Shown here in pieces: positions 44,086-52,635 of a stretch of DNA of 64,000 nt (within the stretch, counting starts at the first letter, position 1; the number at the start of each line of letters is the position of its first letter). The notes below the pieces were generated by a model. It made no database searches, was not told the DNA's origin, and worked only from the letters and a program-made list of their open reading frames with translations. The translations under genes and the position numbers were made by a program. The stretch comes from Sva-07 sp963716095 (lineage in GTDB: Bacteria > Actinomycetota > Acidimicrobiia > Acidimicrobiales > Ilumatobacteraceae): the NCBI GenBank assembly GCA_963716095.1, contig CAVQSV010000023.1, positions 434,001 through 498,000 of the forward strand, given 5' to 3'.

Positions 44086-44523
44086 CTACTCTGCGTCGGG
44101 TTCGAGCGCCTCGATCGCACGTCGAAGACGAAGGGTCACCGCGTCGTCGAGCAGGTCGGCGAGCTCCCCGAGGGCGGCTCCCGCCTCTGCGGCGACGACG
44201 TCCGGATCTGGAGTTCGCCCGGTTCTGGATGCGAACGCGGCAACCGCGGCTCCATCTGACGTGAAGACCCGGTCTGCACCCACAGCGTCGATCACACCGG
44301 TGTCGTCAAGGATCTGCCGCATGGCGCTCCGCACACGAGTGAGTCCCAGTTGGATGTCTTGGCGCGCAAGGTCCTCGGCGAGTTCGCGGAGGCTGTCGCA
44401 GCCCGGCACGTCGATGTCCACGGTCGCTTCGAGATCGAACACGACTGCAACGAGTGGCGTCTCGCTCGCTTCAGCTCCGCGCCGCACCGCGGCTCGAATC
44501 GATGCGGCGTTTGCGAAGAACAT
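44086..44523 (-). pseudogene. STAS-domain fragment of a SulP-type anion transporter
   Basis: A 145-residue frame beginning MFFANAASIRAAVRRGAEAS, preceded in frame by RPEEP and a stop. In SulP sulfate/bicarbonate transporters this sequence joins the membrane domain to a C-terminal STAS domain (VVFDLEATVDIDVPGCDSL is the NTP-binding loop region). The roughly 400-residue membrane part is missing upstream, where only non-coding bases and a broken gene follow. It might survive as a stand-alone STAS protein, but partial loss is more likely. Confidence 0.65.
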
Positions 44524-44664
44524 CGGTTCTTCCGGTCGCAGTTGTCGGCCTCAGCGCCTTGACCAGGTGGTTTGCGTCTGAGACCAGCTGGATGAGGGTG
44601 GACGTGCCACGAACGTGCGACAACGCTCGGGGGCCTGGCTCGACATCATCGTCGGGTGGTTGAT

Positions 44665-45852
44665 TCAGCCGGTGGGTTGCAGGTGGGTGCGAACGGTGTC
44701 GGCCGCGTCAGCTGCGATGAGATGGTCGGTTTCCAGCCGGTCGAGGACAACGAGGAACTGATCCACACCAACGCTGGACAGGATGCCGAATGGTCCGATG
44801 GTCTGCCCAGTTGCCGCACACCACCGCGGTGTCGATGTCGGCGCGTTCGGCGACGTCGTTGGCTTCGATCATCACCGCTGCGACGACGAGCGCGCCGAGC
44901 AGTGCGTCCGAGGCGATCGTCGAGCGCGGCGCTGCGTCGGCGAAGTCCGGTCGTTGATAAGCGGGGTCGGGGTAGGTGTAGAAGCCCGAGCCTGACTTCT
45001 GACCGAGGTGGCCTGCTTCGACCATCCCGGCAAGGAGGGGTTCAACCGCTCGCGAGTGGTTTCGCGGTGTGCGTCCTTGGTCGGTGTGCTCCAGCTGTCG
45101 CGCATCAGGTCGAGCCCGAAGAGGTCCATCATGCCGAATGGGCCCATCGGTGCCGAGCGATCGACCATCCATGCTCTGTCGACGCCCTCGACGGTGGCGA
45201 GCTCGTCGACGAGCAGGTGGGCTGCCATGAACATGACGTGGCCGTTCATCGAGTTGAACACGTAGCCCGGGTGTTCCTTCTTCAGCACCATCGGTGTGCC
45301 GCCGAGCGTTTCGACGTAGCGCCGGAGGACATCGATGGTCGCTGGCGAGGTCGCGGTCCGCCGACGATGTCGTACAACGGTGCGCCCAGGTGTGAATGCA
45401 GCACGGCGAAACGGTCGCCGCAGTCGACGGCATCTTCGAGGTCGGAGACCATCGACGCGGATGTGTTGGTCGTGATGATCGTGTCGGGATCGGCGAGTTC
45501 GTCCACTCGGACGAGAACCGAGCGCTTGACGTCGAGGTCTTCGAAGATCGACTCGCTCACGAGGTCGGCGCCATCGAGCGCATCTGCCAAGTCGATCTCG
45601 GTGGTCACTCGATCCAACCCTGCGGTGAGTGCCTCGTCAGTGCAGTATCCGATGCCGACCATGTACGCGCCGATGCCTGCCTGGCGTTCACCGACGGACG
45701 CCAACATGTCGGCCGACACGTCGTGCAGCACGACGCGATAGCCCGACACCGCGGCAACGAGGGAGTTGACGCAAACCCATCATCCCGGCCCCGATGTAGG
45801 CGATGGTGGTGATCTCGTCGATCGGCCCGCCGTGTGGGTAGTCGTTGCTCAC
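44665..45852 (-). pseudogene. 3-hydroxyacyl-CoA dehydrogenase, four frame changes
   Basis: Full-length homology spread over alternating frames: TIAYIGAGMMG (NAD-binding GxGxxG), SGYRVVLHDVSADMLASVGE, TIITTNTSASMVSDLEDAV, then LKKEHPGYVFNSMNGHVMF, MDLFGLDLMRDSW, then VEAGHLGQKSGSGFYTYPD and a last segment GPFGILSSVGVDQFLVVLD. Breaks are near 45780, 45350, 45065 and 44810. The probable start is GTG 45852. The enzyme oxidises 3-hydroxyacyl-CoA or 3-hydroxybutyryl-CoA with NAD. It lies directly after an acetoacetate decarboxylase-like gene. Four single-base events in 1.2 kb with intact order suggest sequence error or very recent decay. Confidence 0.75.
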
Positions 45853-46653
45853 GAGATCGCTCGGGCGATCGTCGAACAAGATGAGATTGGTGCTGCCCTT
45901 GCTCACGATGGCGGGCCGCTGTTCGAGCACGGGAAGGTGGGCGAGGGCGTTGACGATGTGGAACTGCGTCGGATTCTGCTCCCACGTGAGAGAGTCTGCC
46001 ATTCGACGGACCCCTCGCCGACCCATGCTTCGGTGACGACGTTGTCCGACGGGAACGCCGTCGGTTGGCTCGTGGTCTCGCCGAAACCGCTGACGCCTGG
46101 CAGGTAGCGCCACCCCATCGAGGTGTTCTCGCCGCCGTCGGCGGCTGCAGCGATCTCGTCGTCGGTCGGCTCGCGCAGATTGTGTGCTGTGAGGTCGACG
46201 ATCTTGTGGCCGAAGTGGCTGGCGCTGGTGTGCCAGACATCGCCGATGATCGAATGATCCTCGATGTCGGCGTAGACCTTCGGAACGCCCTGCAGCTCGC
46301 GCCCGGTGAGGATCGGGTCGGTGAGGTTCTCCCACATGACCAATGTGAACTGCCCGTCGATGGTGTCGGCGTCGCCGTTGAAGCGGACCGAGGCGCTGAC
46401 CCCGATGAGGTTGTAGCCGTGCCCGGCAAGCCAATCGACACGTTGGTTGTTCGCGTAGACCACCGTCACCACCGCTTCGTCGGTCACCACCAGAACGGCG
46501 CGGGCACGTACTGGGACAGCTGCTCCCGATCGGTCACATAGGACGTCGTGATCGCGGTGACATCGTGATACCAGCCCGACACCGCGGGTCGAACCGCCGG
46601 GGACCGAAGTGCGCCGGCATCATGTAGGAGCTGTTCGGGTCGAACGTGAACAT
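45849..46653 (-). pseudogene. Acetoacetate decarboxylase-family protein, frame changes
   Basis: The start ATG 46653 reads MFTFDPNSSYMMPAHFGPRR, then a frame change near 46600 to ITTSYVTDREQLSQYVPAPF, another near 46495 to VYANNQRVDWLAGHGYN and the family hallmark MWENLTDPILTGRELQGVPK followed by VYADIEDH, and a third near 45990 to NPTQFHIVNALAHLPVLEQR. The 3' end is unclear: one frame continues into the dehydrogenase N-terminus, another stops at 45849 with a GTGA overlap. ADC-like enzymes act on beta-keto or related acids, fitting the neighbouring 3-hydroxyacyl-CoA dehydrogenase. Confidence 0.65.
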
Positions 46654-46797
46654 TCGTCCATGTTGCCCGACCGGCTCTCGTAGTTCAGTATCTCCGGCAA
46701 CACGACGAAGGTCGGTCACCTCCTCGCGGTCTAGGCACGACCAAGGCACGGCGTCGACCGGCAAGACGGCATAAATTGCCCTTGAGCAGGTCTTTAT

Positions 46798-46871
46798 TGG
46801 AGCGGATGACGGGAATCGAACCCGCGTTCTCAGCTTGGGAAGCTGATGTTCTACCATTGAACTACATCCGC
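46798..46871 (-). tRNA. tRNA-Gly (anticodon CCC)
   Basis: Minus strand reads GCGGATG (acceptor), D-arm with AGTTCAATGGTAGAAC, anticodon arm TCAGC-TTCCCAA-GCTGA giving anticodon CCC, T-arm with GGTTCGATTCC, matching acceptor CATCCGC and discriminator T followed by encoded CCA. The 74-nt cloverleaf closes perfectly. No downstream duplicated 3' end or integrase was seen, so no integrated element is indicated. Confidence 0.95.
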
Positions 46872-46926
46872 AGAAGCGCCCACACTAGCGGGCGCGTGTG
46901 CCAGGCCTCACGGCCCGACATGACCG

Positions 46927-47247
46927 TCAGGCGCCGCGGTCGTCGATCGCTGCCTGGTCGTACGGCTCGATCATGATGCACTCGCCGGGGCACTCCTCGG
47001 CGGCATCGACAGCGTGCTCGATCATCGAATCCGGGATCCGGGCGACGCCCTCGCCCATGTCGGGGCCGTGCCCAGCGCCGTCTGCGCCGTCGAAGACGAT
47101 CGTCTCACCGAAGTGTGACGACTCCTCCTTCACGACCCACAGACCGTCGTCGCGGCCAACGAACACGTCCGGGCAGATCTCCGAGCAGATGCCGTCTCCC
47201 GTGCACAGGTCCTGGTCGATCCAGACCATCAGTGCTGTTGCTGCCAT
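46927..47247 (-). CDS. Ferredoxin (single-cluster type)
   Basis: A 106-residue small iron-sulfur protein. The first cluster motif is DQDLCTGDGICSEICPDVF (C-x5-C-x3-C) and the distal ligand is in AAEECPGECIMIE. This is the actinobacterial type that passes electrons to P450s or other oxidoreductases. An insertion between the halves (residues 45-85, SSHFGETIVFDGADGAG) is longer than usual. The nearby CDGSH protein is also an Fe-S protein. Natural partner unknown; the P450 at 11.3 kb is one candidate. Confidence 0.88.
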   Translation of the reverse strand: MAATALMVWIDQDLCTGDGICSEICPDVFVGRDDGLWVVKEESSHFGETIVFDGADGAGHGPDMGEGVARIPDSMIEHAVDAAEECPGECIMIEPYDQAAIDDRGA

Positions 47248-47439
47248 GTCGCGCCGTCCGTTCTCATTGGGGGTGGGGAATTCTCCCCCATGTTCTATCC
47301 AACTTCGGCTGCCAACTCACCCTGCGCCGTCACGAGCGCATGGCATCGACCCGGTCGATCGACAGCGTTCGCCGCAGGGGTGTACATGACGCCGACCGTG
47401 TCCGCCGAACCGTCACGCCTTCGGGCGAATTCTCGACCG

Positions 47440-48117
47440 TCAGCCGGTGAAGCCGGCCTCCGTGTGCGACCCGTCGCAGAGGGGTTTCGACCCCGACTGC
47501 CCGCACCGGCACAGCGTGACGCGGTTGCGCGTCTCGAGCACCGTGCCGTCGGCGCGGGTCACCTCGATGCCGCCGGTGACCCACAGCGGGCCGTCGGGGA
47601 TCACGGCGACCCCCGTCGGCAGATGGGGTTCGATCGCCTCGCCGTCGACGGTGTAGCTCAGCGCACCGGACGGACAGCGCTCGATCATCGCCATCGCCTC
47701 GGCCCGAATCCGGCTGTCGCCGGTCTTGACCGCCATCTTCCACACGTTGGTGACCTTGTTGCCGCAGAAGCCCGCGTGCACACAGATCGGCCGATCGTCG
47801 AGCACCTCCATCCCGTCGCCGCCGTAGTGCTTCGCCCGTTCGGCAGAGGTGCCGTCCGGGGCGTTGTCGGCATCGTCCCACTCGACGGTCGCGTGGGTGC
47901 CGTCGCAGTACGGCTTGTTCGCAGACTGGCCGCAGCGACACAGGGCGGCCGTCGGTCGTGGGTCCTCGGTCGATGGTGTGGTCCTCCACGTCAGCGACTC
48001 GCCGTGCTCGGAAACGATCGGTGTCCTCGACGCGATCGGGACACCACCCCGCACGAGATAGGGGCCGCCGGGTGACACCGTGATCGTCTGCTCGGTGGTG
48101 TTCTGTTCGGTGCTCAC
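47440..48117 (-). CDS. Double CDGSH iron-sulfur protein with central mono-cluster segment
   Basis: A 225-residue protein with two CDGSH zinc-finger-like 2Fe-2S motifs: LCRCGQSANKPYCDGTH (near residue 75) and LCRCGQSGSKPLCDGSH (near 212). Between them is a segment with CVHAGFCGNKVTNVWK and MIERCPSGALSYTVDG, recalling a (4Fe-4S) mono-cluster domain found in similar bacterial CDGSH proteins. Start GTG at 48117 with AGGAGC upstream. Likely a redox or Fe-S transfer protein in the cytosol. Divergent from dcd, separated by a tandem repeat. Confidence 0.88.
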   Translation of the reverse strand: MSTEQNTTEQTITVSPGGPYLVRGGVPIASRTPIVSEHGESLTWRTTPSTEDPRPTAALCRCGQSANKPYCDGTHATVEWDDADNAPDGTSAERAKHYGGDGMEVLDDRPICVHAGFCGNKVTNVWKMAVKTGDSRIRAEAMAMIERCPSGALSYTVDGEAIEPHLPTGVAVIPDGPLWVTGGIEVTRADGTVLETRNRVTLCRCGQSGSKPLCDGSHTEAGFTG

Positions 48118-48133
48118 GTGGCGCTCCTGTGGT

Positions 48134-48177
48134 GGTCGATGGTGGTGGTCGATGGTGGTGGTCGATGGTGGAGGTCG
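48134..48177. repeat. 13-bp tandem repeat, about 3.4 copies
   Basis: Unit GGTCGATGGTGGT at 48134-48146, 48147-48159, then 48160-48172 with a final A, and a partial fourth. It lies in the 80-base divergent intergenic space between the CDGSH gene and dcd, where promoters of both must lie, so copy number could affect expression. Confidence 0.85.
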
Positions 48178-48197
48178 GGTCAGTAACCTCGGTCGTC

Positions 48198-48770
48198 GTG
48201 ATCCTGTCCGACCGTACCCTTCGTGAACAGCTCGCCGCCGGGCGGATCGTGATCGACCCACTCGACGAGGCGTTGATCCAGCCGTCGTCGATCGACGTGC
48301 GCATCTCGAACCTGTTCCGCGTGTTCCGCAACCACACCCGCGGCATCATCGACGTCAAACAGGACATGGTCGACCTCACCGAGCTGGTCGAGATCGCCGA
48401 ACACGGCGACGACCCCTTCATCCTGCACCCCGGCGAGTTCGTGCTCGGCTCCACCTACGAGCGCATCGCCGTCCCGAACGACCTGGTCGGCCGCGTCGAG
48501 GGCAAGTCGTCACTCGGCCGCCTCGGGCTGCTGATCCACTCGACAGCCGGCTTCATCGACGCCGGCTTCGACGGTCACATCACCCTCGAACTCGCCAACG
48601 TCGCAAGCCTTCCGATCACGCTGTACCCGGGCATGAAGATCGGTCAGGTCAGCTTCATGCAGATGACGAGCCCGGCGGACAACCCGTACGGCAGCGGTGC
48701 GAAGGGCTCGAAGTACCAGGGTCAGCGCGGGCCCACCCCCAGCCGATACTTCGAGAACTTCCAGCGCTGA
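48198..48770 (+). CDS. dcd: dCTP deaminase (possibly dUMP-forming)
   Basis: A 190-residue enzyme supplying dUMP for dTMP synthesis. Conserved parts: ILSDRTLREQLAAGRIVIDP, IQPSSIDVRISNLFRVFRNH, VEGKSSLGRLGLLIHSTAGF (substrate and catalytic loop), DAGFDGHITLELANVA and YGSGAKGSKYQGQRGPTPSR. Length matches the bifunctional deaminase-dUTPase of mycobacteria, so direct dUMP formation is likely by family. GTG at 48198 is the start of the conserved region. Intact. Confidence 0.95.
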   Translation: MILSDRTLREQLAAGRIVIDPLDEALIQPSSIDVRISNLFRVFRNHTRGIIDVKQDMVDLTELVEIAEHGDDPFILHPGEFVLGSTYERIAVPNDLVGRVEGKSSLGRLGLLIHSTAGFIDAGFDGHITLELANVASLPITLYPGMKIGQVSFMQMTSPADNPYGSGAKGSKYQGQRGPTPSRYFENFQR

Positions 48771-48779
48771 GCGCGCAGT

Positions 48780-48845
48780 GTTTCGACCCGCCGGCGGCGG
48801 GCATGGGCGCGGTCCGGGCGATGTGCGCCCACGGCGGGACGAAAC
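48780..48845. terminator. Long hairpin after dcd
   Basis: GTTTCGACCCGCCG (48780-48793) pairs with CGGCGGGACGAAAC (48832-48845), 13 of 14 positions, around an inner GC-rich hairpin. It starts ten bases after the dcd stop and is probably a terminator. Its ends (gtttcg/cgaaac) resemble those of the block at 12647-12699. Confidence 0.5.
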
Positions 48846-48889
48846 GGCCGTCCTGTTTCGCTCAGGTGGTGGCCGGGTAGTTTGCTCCC

Positions 48890-49314
48890 GTGTCAGTCGA
48901 CCACCGACCTCCCAGTTCCTTCCGACGTCGGACGGGTCGATGTGTCAGTTCCCGCAGAAGCGCGCACGCGTCGACGGTTCGCACCATGGCCGCAGCGCTC
49001 GGCGCAGATGCCGGATTCTCGGTCGACGAACTCGATGACGTCCGACTCGCATTGAGCGAGGTGTTCTCGGCCTTGGCCGACGTCGCCGCGGAAGCCGGCA
49101 ACACGGACTCGCGGGTGCACGTCTCGTTCGGCGATCAGCCCCGGCTCGATCCGGATCGACGTCCGTGCCGAGGACGACAGCGACGGGCATCGAACTCGAC
49201 GAGCTCGCGCTCGGCATTCTCCGCTCGGTGACCGACGACCTGGAGGTCACCCCGACAGCGGTGGTGCTCGTGAAGCACGCAACCGAGGCAGCCGCCGACT
49301 CGACGCGAACATGA
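48890..49314 (+). pseudogene. RsbW-like anti-sigma factor (serine kinase fold), frame changes
   Basis: Segments VDVSVPAEAR, HASTVRTMAAALGADAGFSV plus DELDDVRLALSEVFSALAD (N box-like ATPase helix), and ELALGILRSVTDDLEVTP plus TAVVLVKHATEAAADS lie in order in different frames, with breaks near 48960, 49140 and 49190. The last segment ends TGA at 49314, overlapping the sigma gene start by four bases. This gene order, anti-sigma then sigma, is typical for SigB/SigF stress systems. Function depends on whether the frame changes are real. Confidence 0.6.
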
Positions 49315-50134
49315 CCGAGCCGTCCGGCACGGACGATCTCGACGACCTCGAGTTGTTCCGAACCCTCGCCGCCACCCAACGCCGATCCATCCGCAACCAG
49401 CTCGTCGAGCGGCACATGGGCCTGGCAGCACACATCGCCAAGCGATACCGGCGGTCGGGCAGCCGCGACGACCTTCGCCAGGTGGCCATGGTCGGCCTCG
49501 TCAAGGCTGTCGACCGCTTCGACCCCGAGTACGGGGCGTCGTTCTCGGCGTTTGCGGGTCGAACCATCGAGGGTGAGCTCAAACGCCACTTTCGCGACAA
49601 GACCTGGGTGGTTCGTGTGCCGCGTGGCGCCAAGGAACTCCACCTGGCGGTCCGCAAGGCCACCGACGAGTTGAGTCACGAACTCGGCCGTTCGCCCTCG
49701 GTCGACGAACTCGCAGCACACCTCCAACTCGATCGAGACGACGTGCTCCGAGGTCTGGCTGCAAGCGCCGCCTACAACGTCGGCACGCTCGACACCGGGC
49801 TCAGCCGATGACGACTCCGACATCGCTGTGGATCGCCAGAGCGCCGTCGCCATGGATGATCGTGGCTTCGACGACGCCGAGGATCGCCATGTCGTGACCG
49901 AACTCCTCGATCGACTTCCCGACCGCGAGCGCGAGATCGTGCAGCTGCGCTTCTACGAGCAGATGTCACAGTCGGAGATCGCCGAGGCGACGGGGATCTC
50001 GCAGATGCACGTGTCGCGGCTCCTGCGGCGCTCGTTCGATCAGATGCGCGGATGGTTCGACGATCCGCGACGAGCTCGCCGCGGTGCTCGGCGACGGTCA
50101 GTCCGCTCCGAGCGAAGCCGAAGCCCTGGAGTAG
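49311..50134 (+). pseudogene. SigB/SigF-type RNA polymerase sigma factor, two frame changes
   Basis: The first frame gives region 2 (RNQLVERHMGLAAHIAKRYR, DLRQVAMVGLVKAVDRFDPE, FSAFAGRTIEGELKRHFRDK) and region 3 (VRVPRGAKELHLAVRKATDE). After a change near 49806 region 4 follows, LLDRLPDREREIVQLRFYEQ and SEIAEATGISQMHVSRLLRR, and a final change near 50071 leads to DELAAVLGDGQSAP and a stop at 50134. Combined length (about 274) is right for a stress/sporulation-type sigma. It is coupled to the anti-sigma gene upstream. The tail overlaps the 3' end of the minus-strand reductase by about 37 bases. Confidence 0.75.
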
Positions 50135-51453
50135 ATCACCCCGAGGAGTTCCCCAACGGTGGGGAACGGCCACATCGACCGGGCGAGTTGCTCGACGGGC
50201 ACCTGTGCGTCGATGGCGGTGACGAGGCGCGGCTGCGAGCACATCGAAGTGAGCGCCGACGCCATGTGCAGCGACCACCCTGCGCGTGGAACGGTGTCGA
50301 CGCCGATGGCGAGGTAGCCGTCACCGAGTTCGTCGGTGGTGGCTCGCGGCACCTCGGAGAGGCTCGCCGACTCCCACAGCACGGTGTCGCCCAGTTCGGC
50401 CGGCGTCGGTCCGACGGTGATCACGGGCGGATCGGTGAACACACAGGCGGGGACAACGACGTCGTCGAATCGCCGGCCGCCACCGCCCGCCAGGGCGTCG
50501 GCGACGACCCGAGCCTGGTGGTTGGCCAAGTGCGTGTACGCGCCCCAACCAGCGACGTCGCCGATCGCCCACAACGAACCCTCCGCAGCAACGCGGCTCG
50601 GTGCCGTCGACCGGCAGTGGTGCGTCTGCGTCGACACCGAGATGCTCGAGTCCGATCCCGCGGGGTTCGGACGTGCGCCGACCGCGACCACCAGGCGGTC
50701 GGTGTCGAGACAGGCGCCGTCGTCGAGCATGCACCAGTACCCCGCTGCCGCGCGGTGCGACTGCCGCCACCTCGACGCCGCGGCGCACGTCGTACGCCGC
50801 CAGCTCGCAAGGAGTCGTCGACGATGGAACCGACTTCGGCCGGCAAGTCGGGGAACGCCGTCGGGCCGGCGTCGAGGAGATGCACCTCGGTGCCCATCCG
50901 CGAGTAGATCGTGGCGAGTTCGCATCCGATCACGCCGCCGCCGAAGATCGTCAGCCGGGTCGGACGGAACTCGCTGGTCATCGCATCTGCGCTGGTCCAG
51001 CATCGGTCACCGATCGCATCGATGCCGTCGAGGGGCGGAACGATCGGTTCGGAACCGGTGGCGACGACGATGTGATCGACGTCGTAGTCACGTCCACCGG
51101 CGGCGACCTTGCCCGGGGCGACGATCGACGCCCGAGATCGGACGAGGGCAGCGCCATGTCGTGCGAGCTCCGGTGGCGTGCTCAGAGTCGTCGAGATGTT
51201 CGACGACTCGGCTGCGGCGGCGGACGGCCTCGCCCCACGAGCGGCCGGTCGCGGCGTCGTGCAGCATCGACTTGGTCGGCATGCACGCGACGAACGGGCA
51301 CTCGCCGCCGACGCGGTCGTCCTCGAACACCGTGACGTCGAGGCCGGAACCGTCGAGTTCAGCCACCAGCGTTTCGGCTGCTGTGCCACCTCCGATGATG
51401 GCGACACCGCGACCGGTGCGGTCGGCGGCAGCGCTGCGCTGATCGTTGCTCAT
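50098..51453 (-). pseudogene. Pyridine nucleotide-disulfide oxidoreductase (dihydrolipoamide/mercuric reductase-like), frame changes
   Basis: Start ATG 51453. VAIIGGGTAAETLVAELDGS (FAD) and the redox-active disulfide VGGECPFVACMPTKSM are in the first frame; VAAGGRDYDVDHIVVATGSE, TIFGGGVIGCELATIYSRM (NAD(P)) in the second; WAIGDVAGWGAYTHLANHQA and the dimerisation domain (PPVITVGPTPAELGDTVLW, AIDAQVPVEQLARSMWPFPT) in a third. Breaks occur near 51165-51185 and in the 50790-50830 area. Full length otherwise (about 450). Substrate is unknown; no merR-type gene is nearby. Confidence 0.75.
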
Positions 51454-51547
51454 GTCGGACGCGATACCCGCGTGCGGGCGGGCGATCCGAAACGCGGTCG
51501 ACGCTCGAGGTTTGATCGACCGTCCTCGCCCGGGAAGAGTTCGACTC

Positions 51548-52090
51548 ATGAGCAATTCCACGATTGACCGCACCGGTTCCGCAACCACGTCAGACGTGCC
51601 GAAGACCACCCTCGCCGGCATGTCCGACGACGCAACGATCTCGGTGATCGCTGCACTGCAGGATCGCCTCGTCGCCACGCTGGATCTGCAGCTGACGCTC
51701 AAGCACGTCCACTGGAACGTCATCGGGATGAACTTCATCGCGGTGCACGAGATGCTCGACCCGCAGGTCGACGCCGTTCGCCTGCAGTCCGACGAAATCG
51801 CCGAACGCATCGCCACCCTGGGCGGCGAACCCAGGGGAACTCCCGGAGCGATCACGTCGGGCCGTACATGGTCCGACTACGACCTCGGCCGTGCCCCGAC
51901 CGCGCAACACCTGGTGGCGCTCGACAACGTGTACTCCGGCGTGATCGGTGACCACCGGGCGGCCCTCGGCGTGCTCGGCGCGCAACGACCCGGTTTCCGA
52001 GGACCTCGTCATCGGGCACCTCCGCGATCTCGAGCAGTTCCAGTGGTTCGATCCGTGCACACCTCAAAGACGCAACTGGTGACGTCGTGA
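51548..52090 (+). pseudogene. Dps family DNA-protecting ferritin-like protein, two frame changes at C-terminus
   Basis: ATG 51548. The di-iron ferroxidase site of Dps lies at the dimer interface; here LKHVHWNVIGMNFIAVHEML and DPQVDAVRLQSDEIAERIAT hold the conserved His, Asp and Glu. The N-terminus is about 25 residues longer than in short Dps. The frame changes near 51980, after LDNVYSGVIGDHRAALGVLG, to DPVSEDLVIGHLRDLEQFQW, and again near 52050 to RAHLKDATGD. Protects DNA by binding iron and peroxide. The 3' end runs into a truncated opposing gene. Confidence 0.75.
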
Positions 52091-52099
52091 CGGAGCCGA

Positions 52100-52597
52100 C
52101 ACGAACACTGTGCGTCATGTGGTCGACGGCGCGGACCACGGCCACCAGCGAGACCACACCGAGAACGACGGCGACCAGCACGGTGATGTGCGGCACGATC
52201 GCGGTGCCGTCCGCACCGAAGTCCCGCTGTCGAACGCAGTGCGAGCAGGCAGAACACCGTCGTGCCCAGCACCACGCCGAGCGCGTGTTGCAGGTTTCGG
52301 TTCCCCAGCCAATCGCGAAGCGTGCGCGGCGAGAACTGCGAACTGGACCGCCACGAGCATCATCGACAACAGCAGCGTGATCGAGGTGATCAAGCCGCCC
52401 GCCACCGCGGAGAAGACCGACCGGGCGCTGTCGACCGTCGTCTCCAACCATGCTGGGATCTGTTGATCGTTGAGCGCGATCACGCGATCGGAGAACGGGC
52501 GAAGCATCGTCCGGAGGCCGTCCACAATGATCTGGTAGTCGTTCACCAGCGCCACCCGAACGGGGCCGGGGCCGTCGCATCGGGCGTTCGAGGTCAC
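52100..52597 (-). pseudogene. Chimera of a response-regulator receiver start and a DUF2254 membrane protein fragment
   Basis: From GTG 52597 the sequence reads PGPVRVALVNDYQIIVDGLR, a receiver-domain N-terminus, up to about FSDRVIALN, then without a frame change DQQIPAWLETTVDSARSVFS and GLITSITLLLSMMLVAVQFA of a DUF2254 predicted membrane protein. Homology continues in other frames: FSPRTLRDWLGNRNLQHALG, VVLGTTVFCLLALR, IVPHITVLVAVVLGVVSLVA and VDHMTHSVRVGSV, then stops. DUF2254 proteins are usually above 400 residues, so both partners are truncated. The join (near 52470) looks like a deletion or misassembly. Confidence 0.6.
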
Positions 52598-52635
52598 AGA
52601 CGAGGCGTTCCGGGAAACCTCGTCGGATTCGACGA

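Noticed and set aside
46654..46797. Extension of the decarboxylase-like gene upstream to the tRNA
   Set aside because: Open frame continues through the tRNA antisense, which shows it is not constrained; ATG 46653 starts a natural N-terminus.
46798..46871. tRNA-Gly as an integration site for a mobile element
   Set aside because: No integrase, no direct repeat of the tRNA 3' end was noticed downstream, and flanking genes are ordinary metabolic genes.
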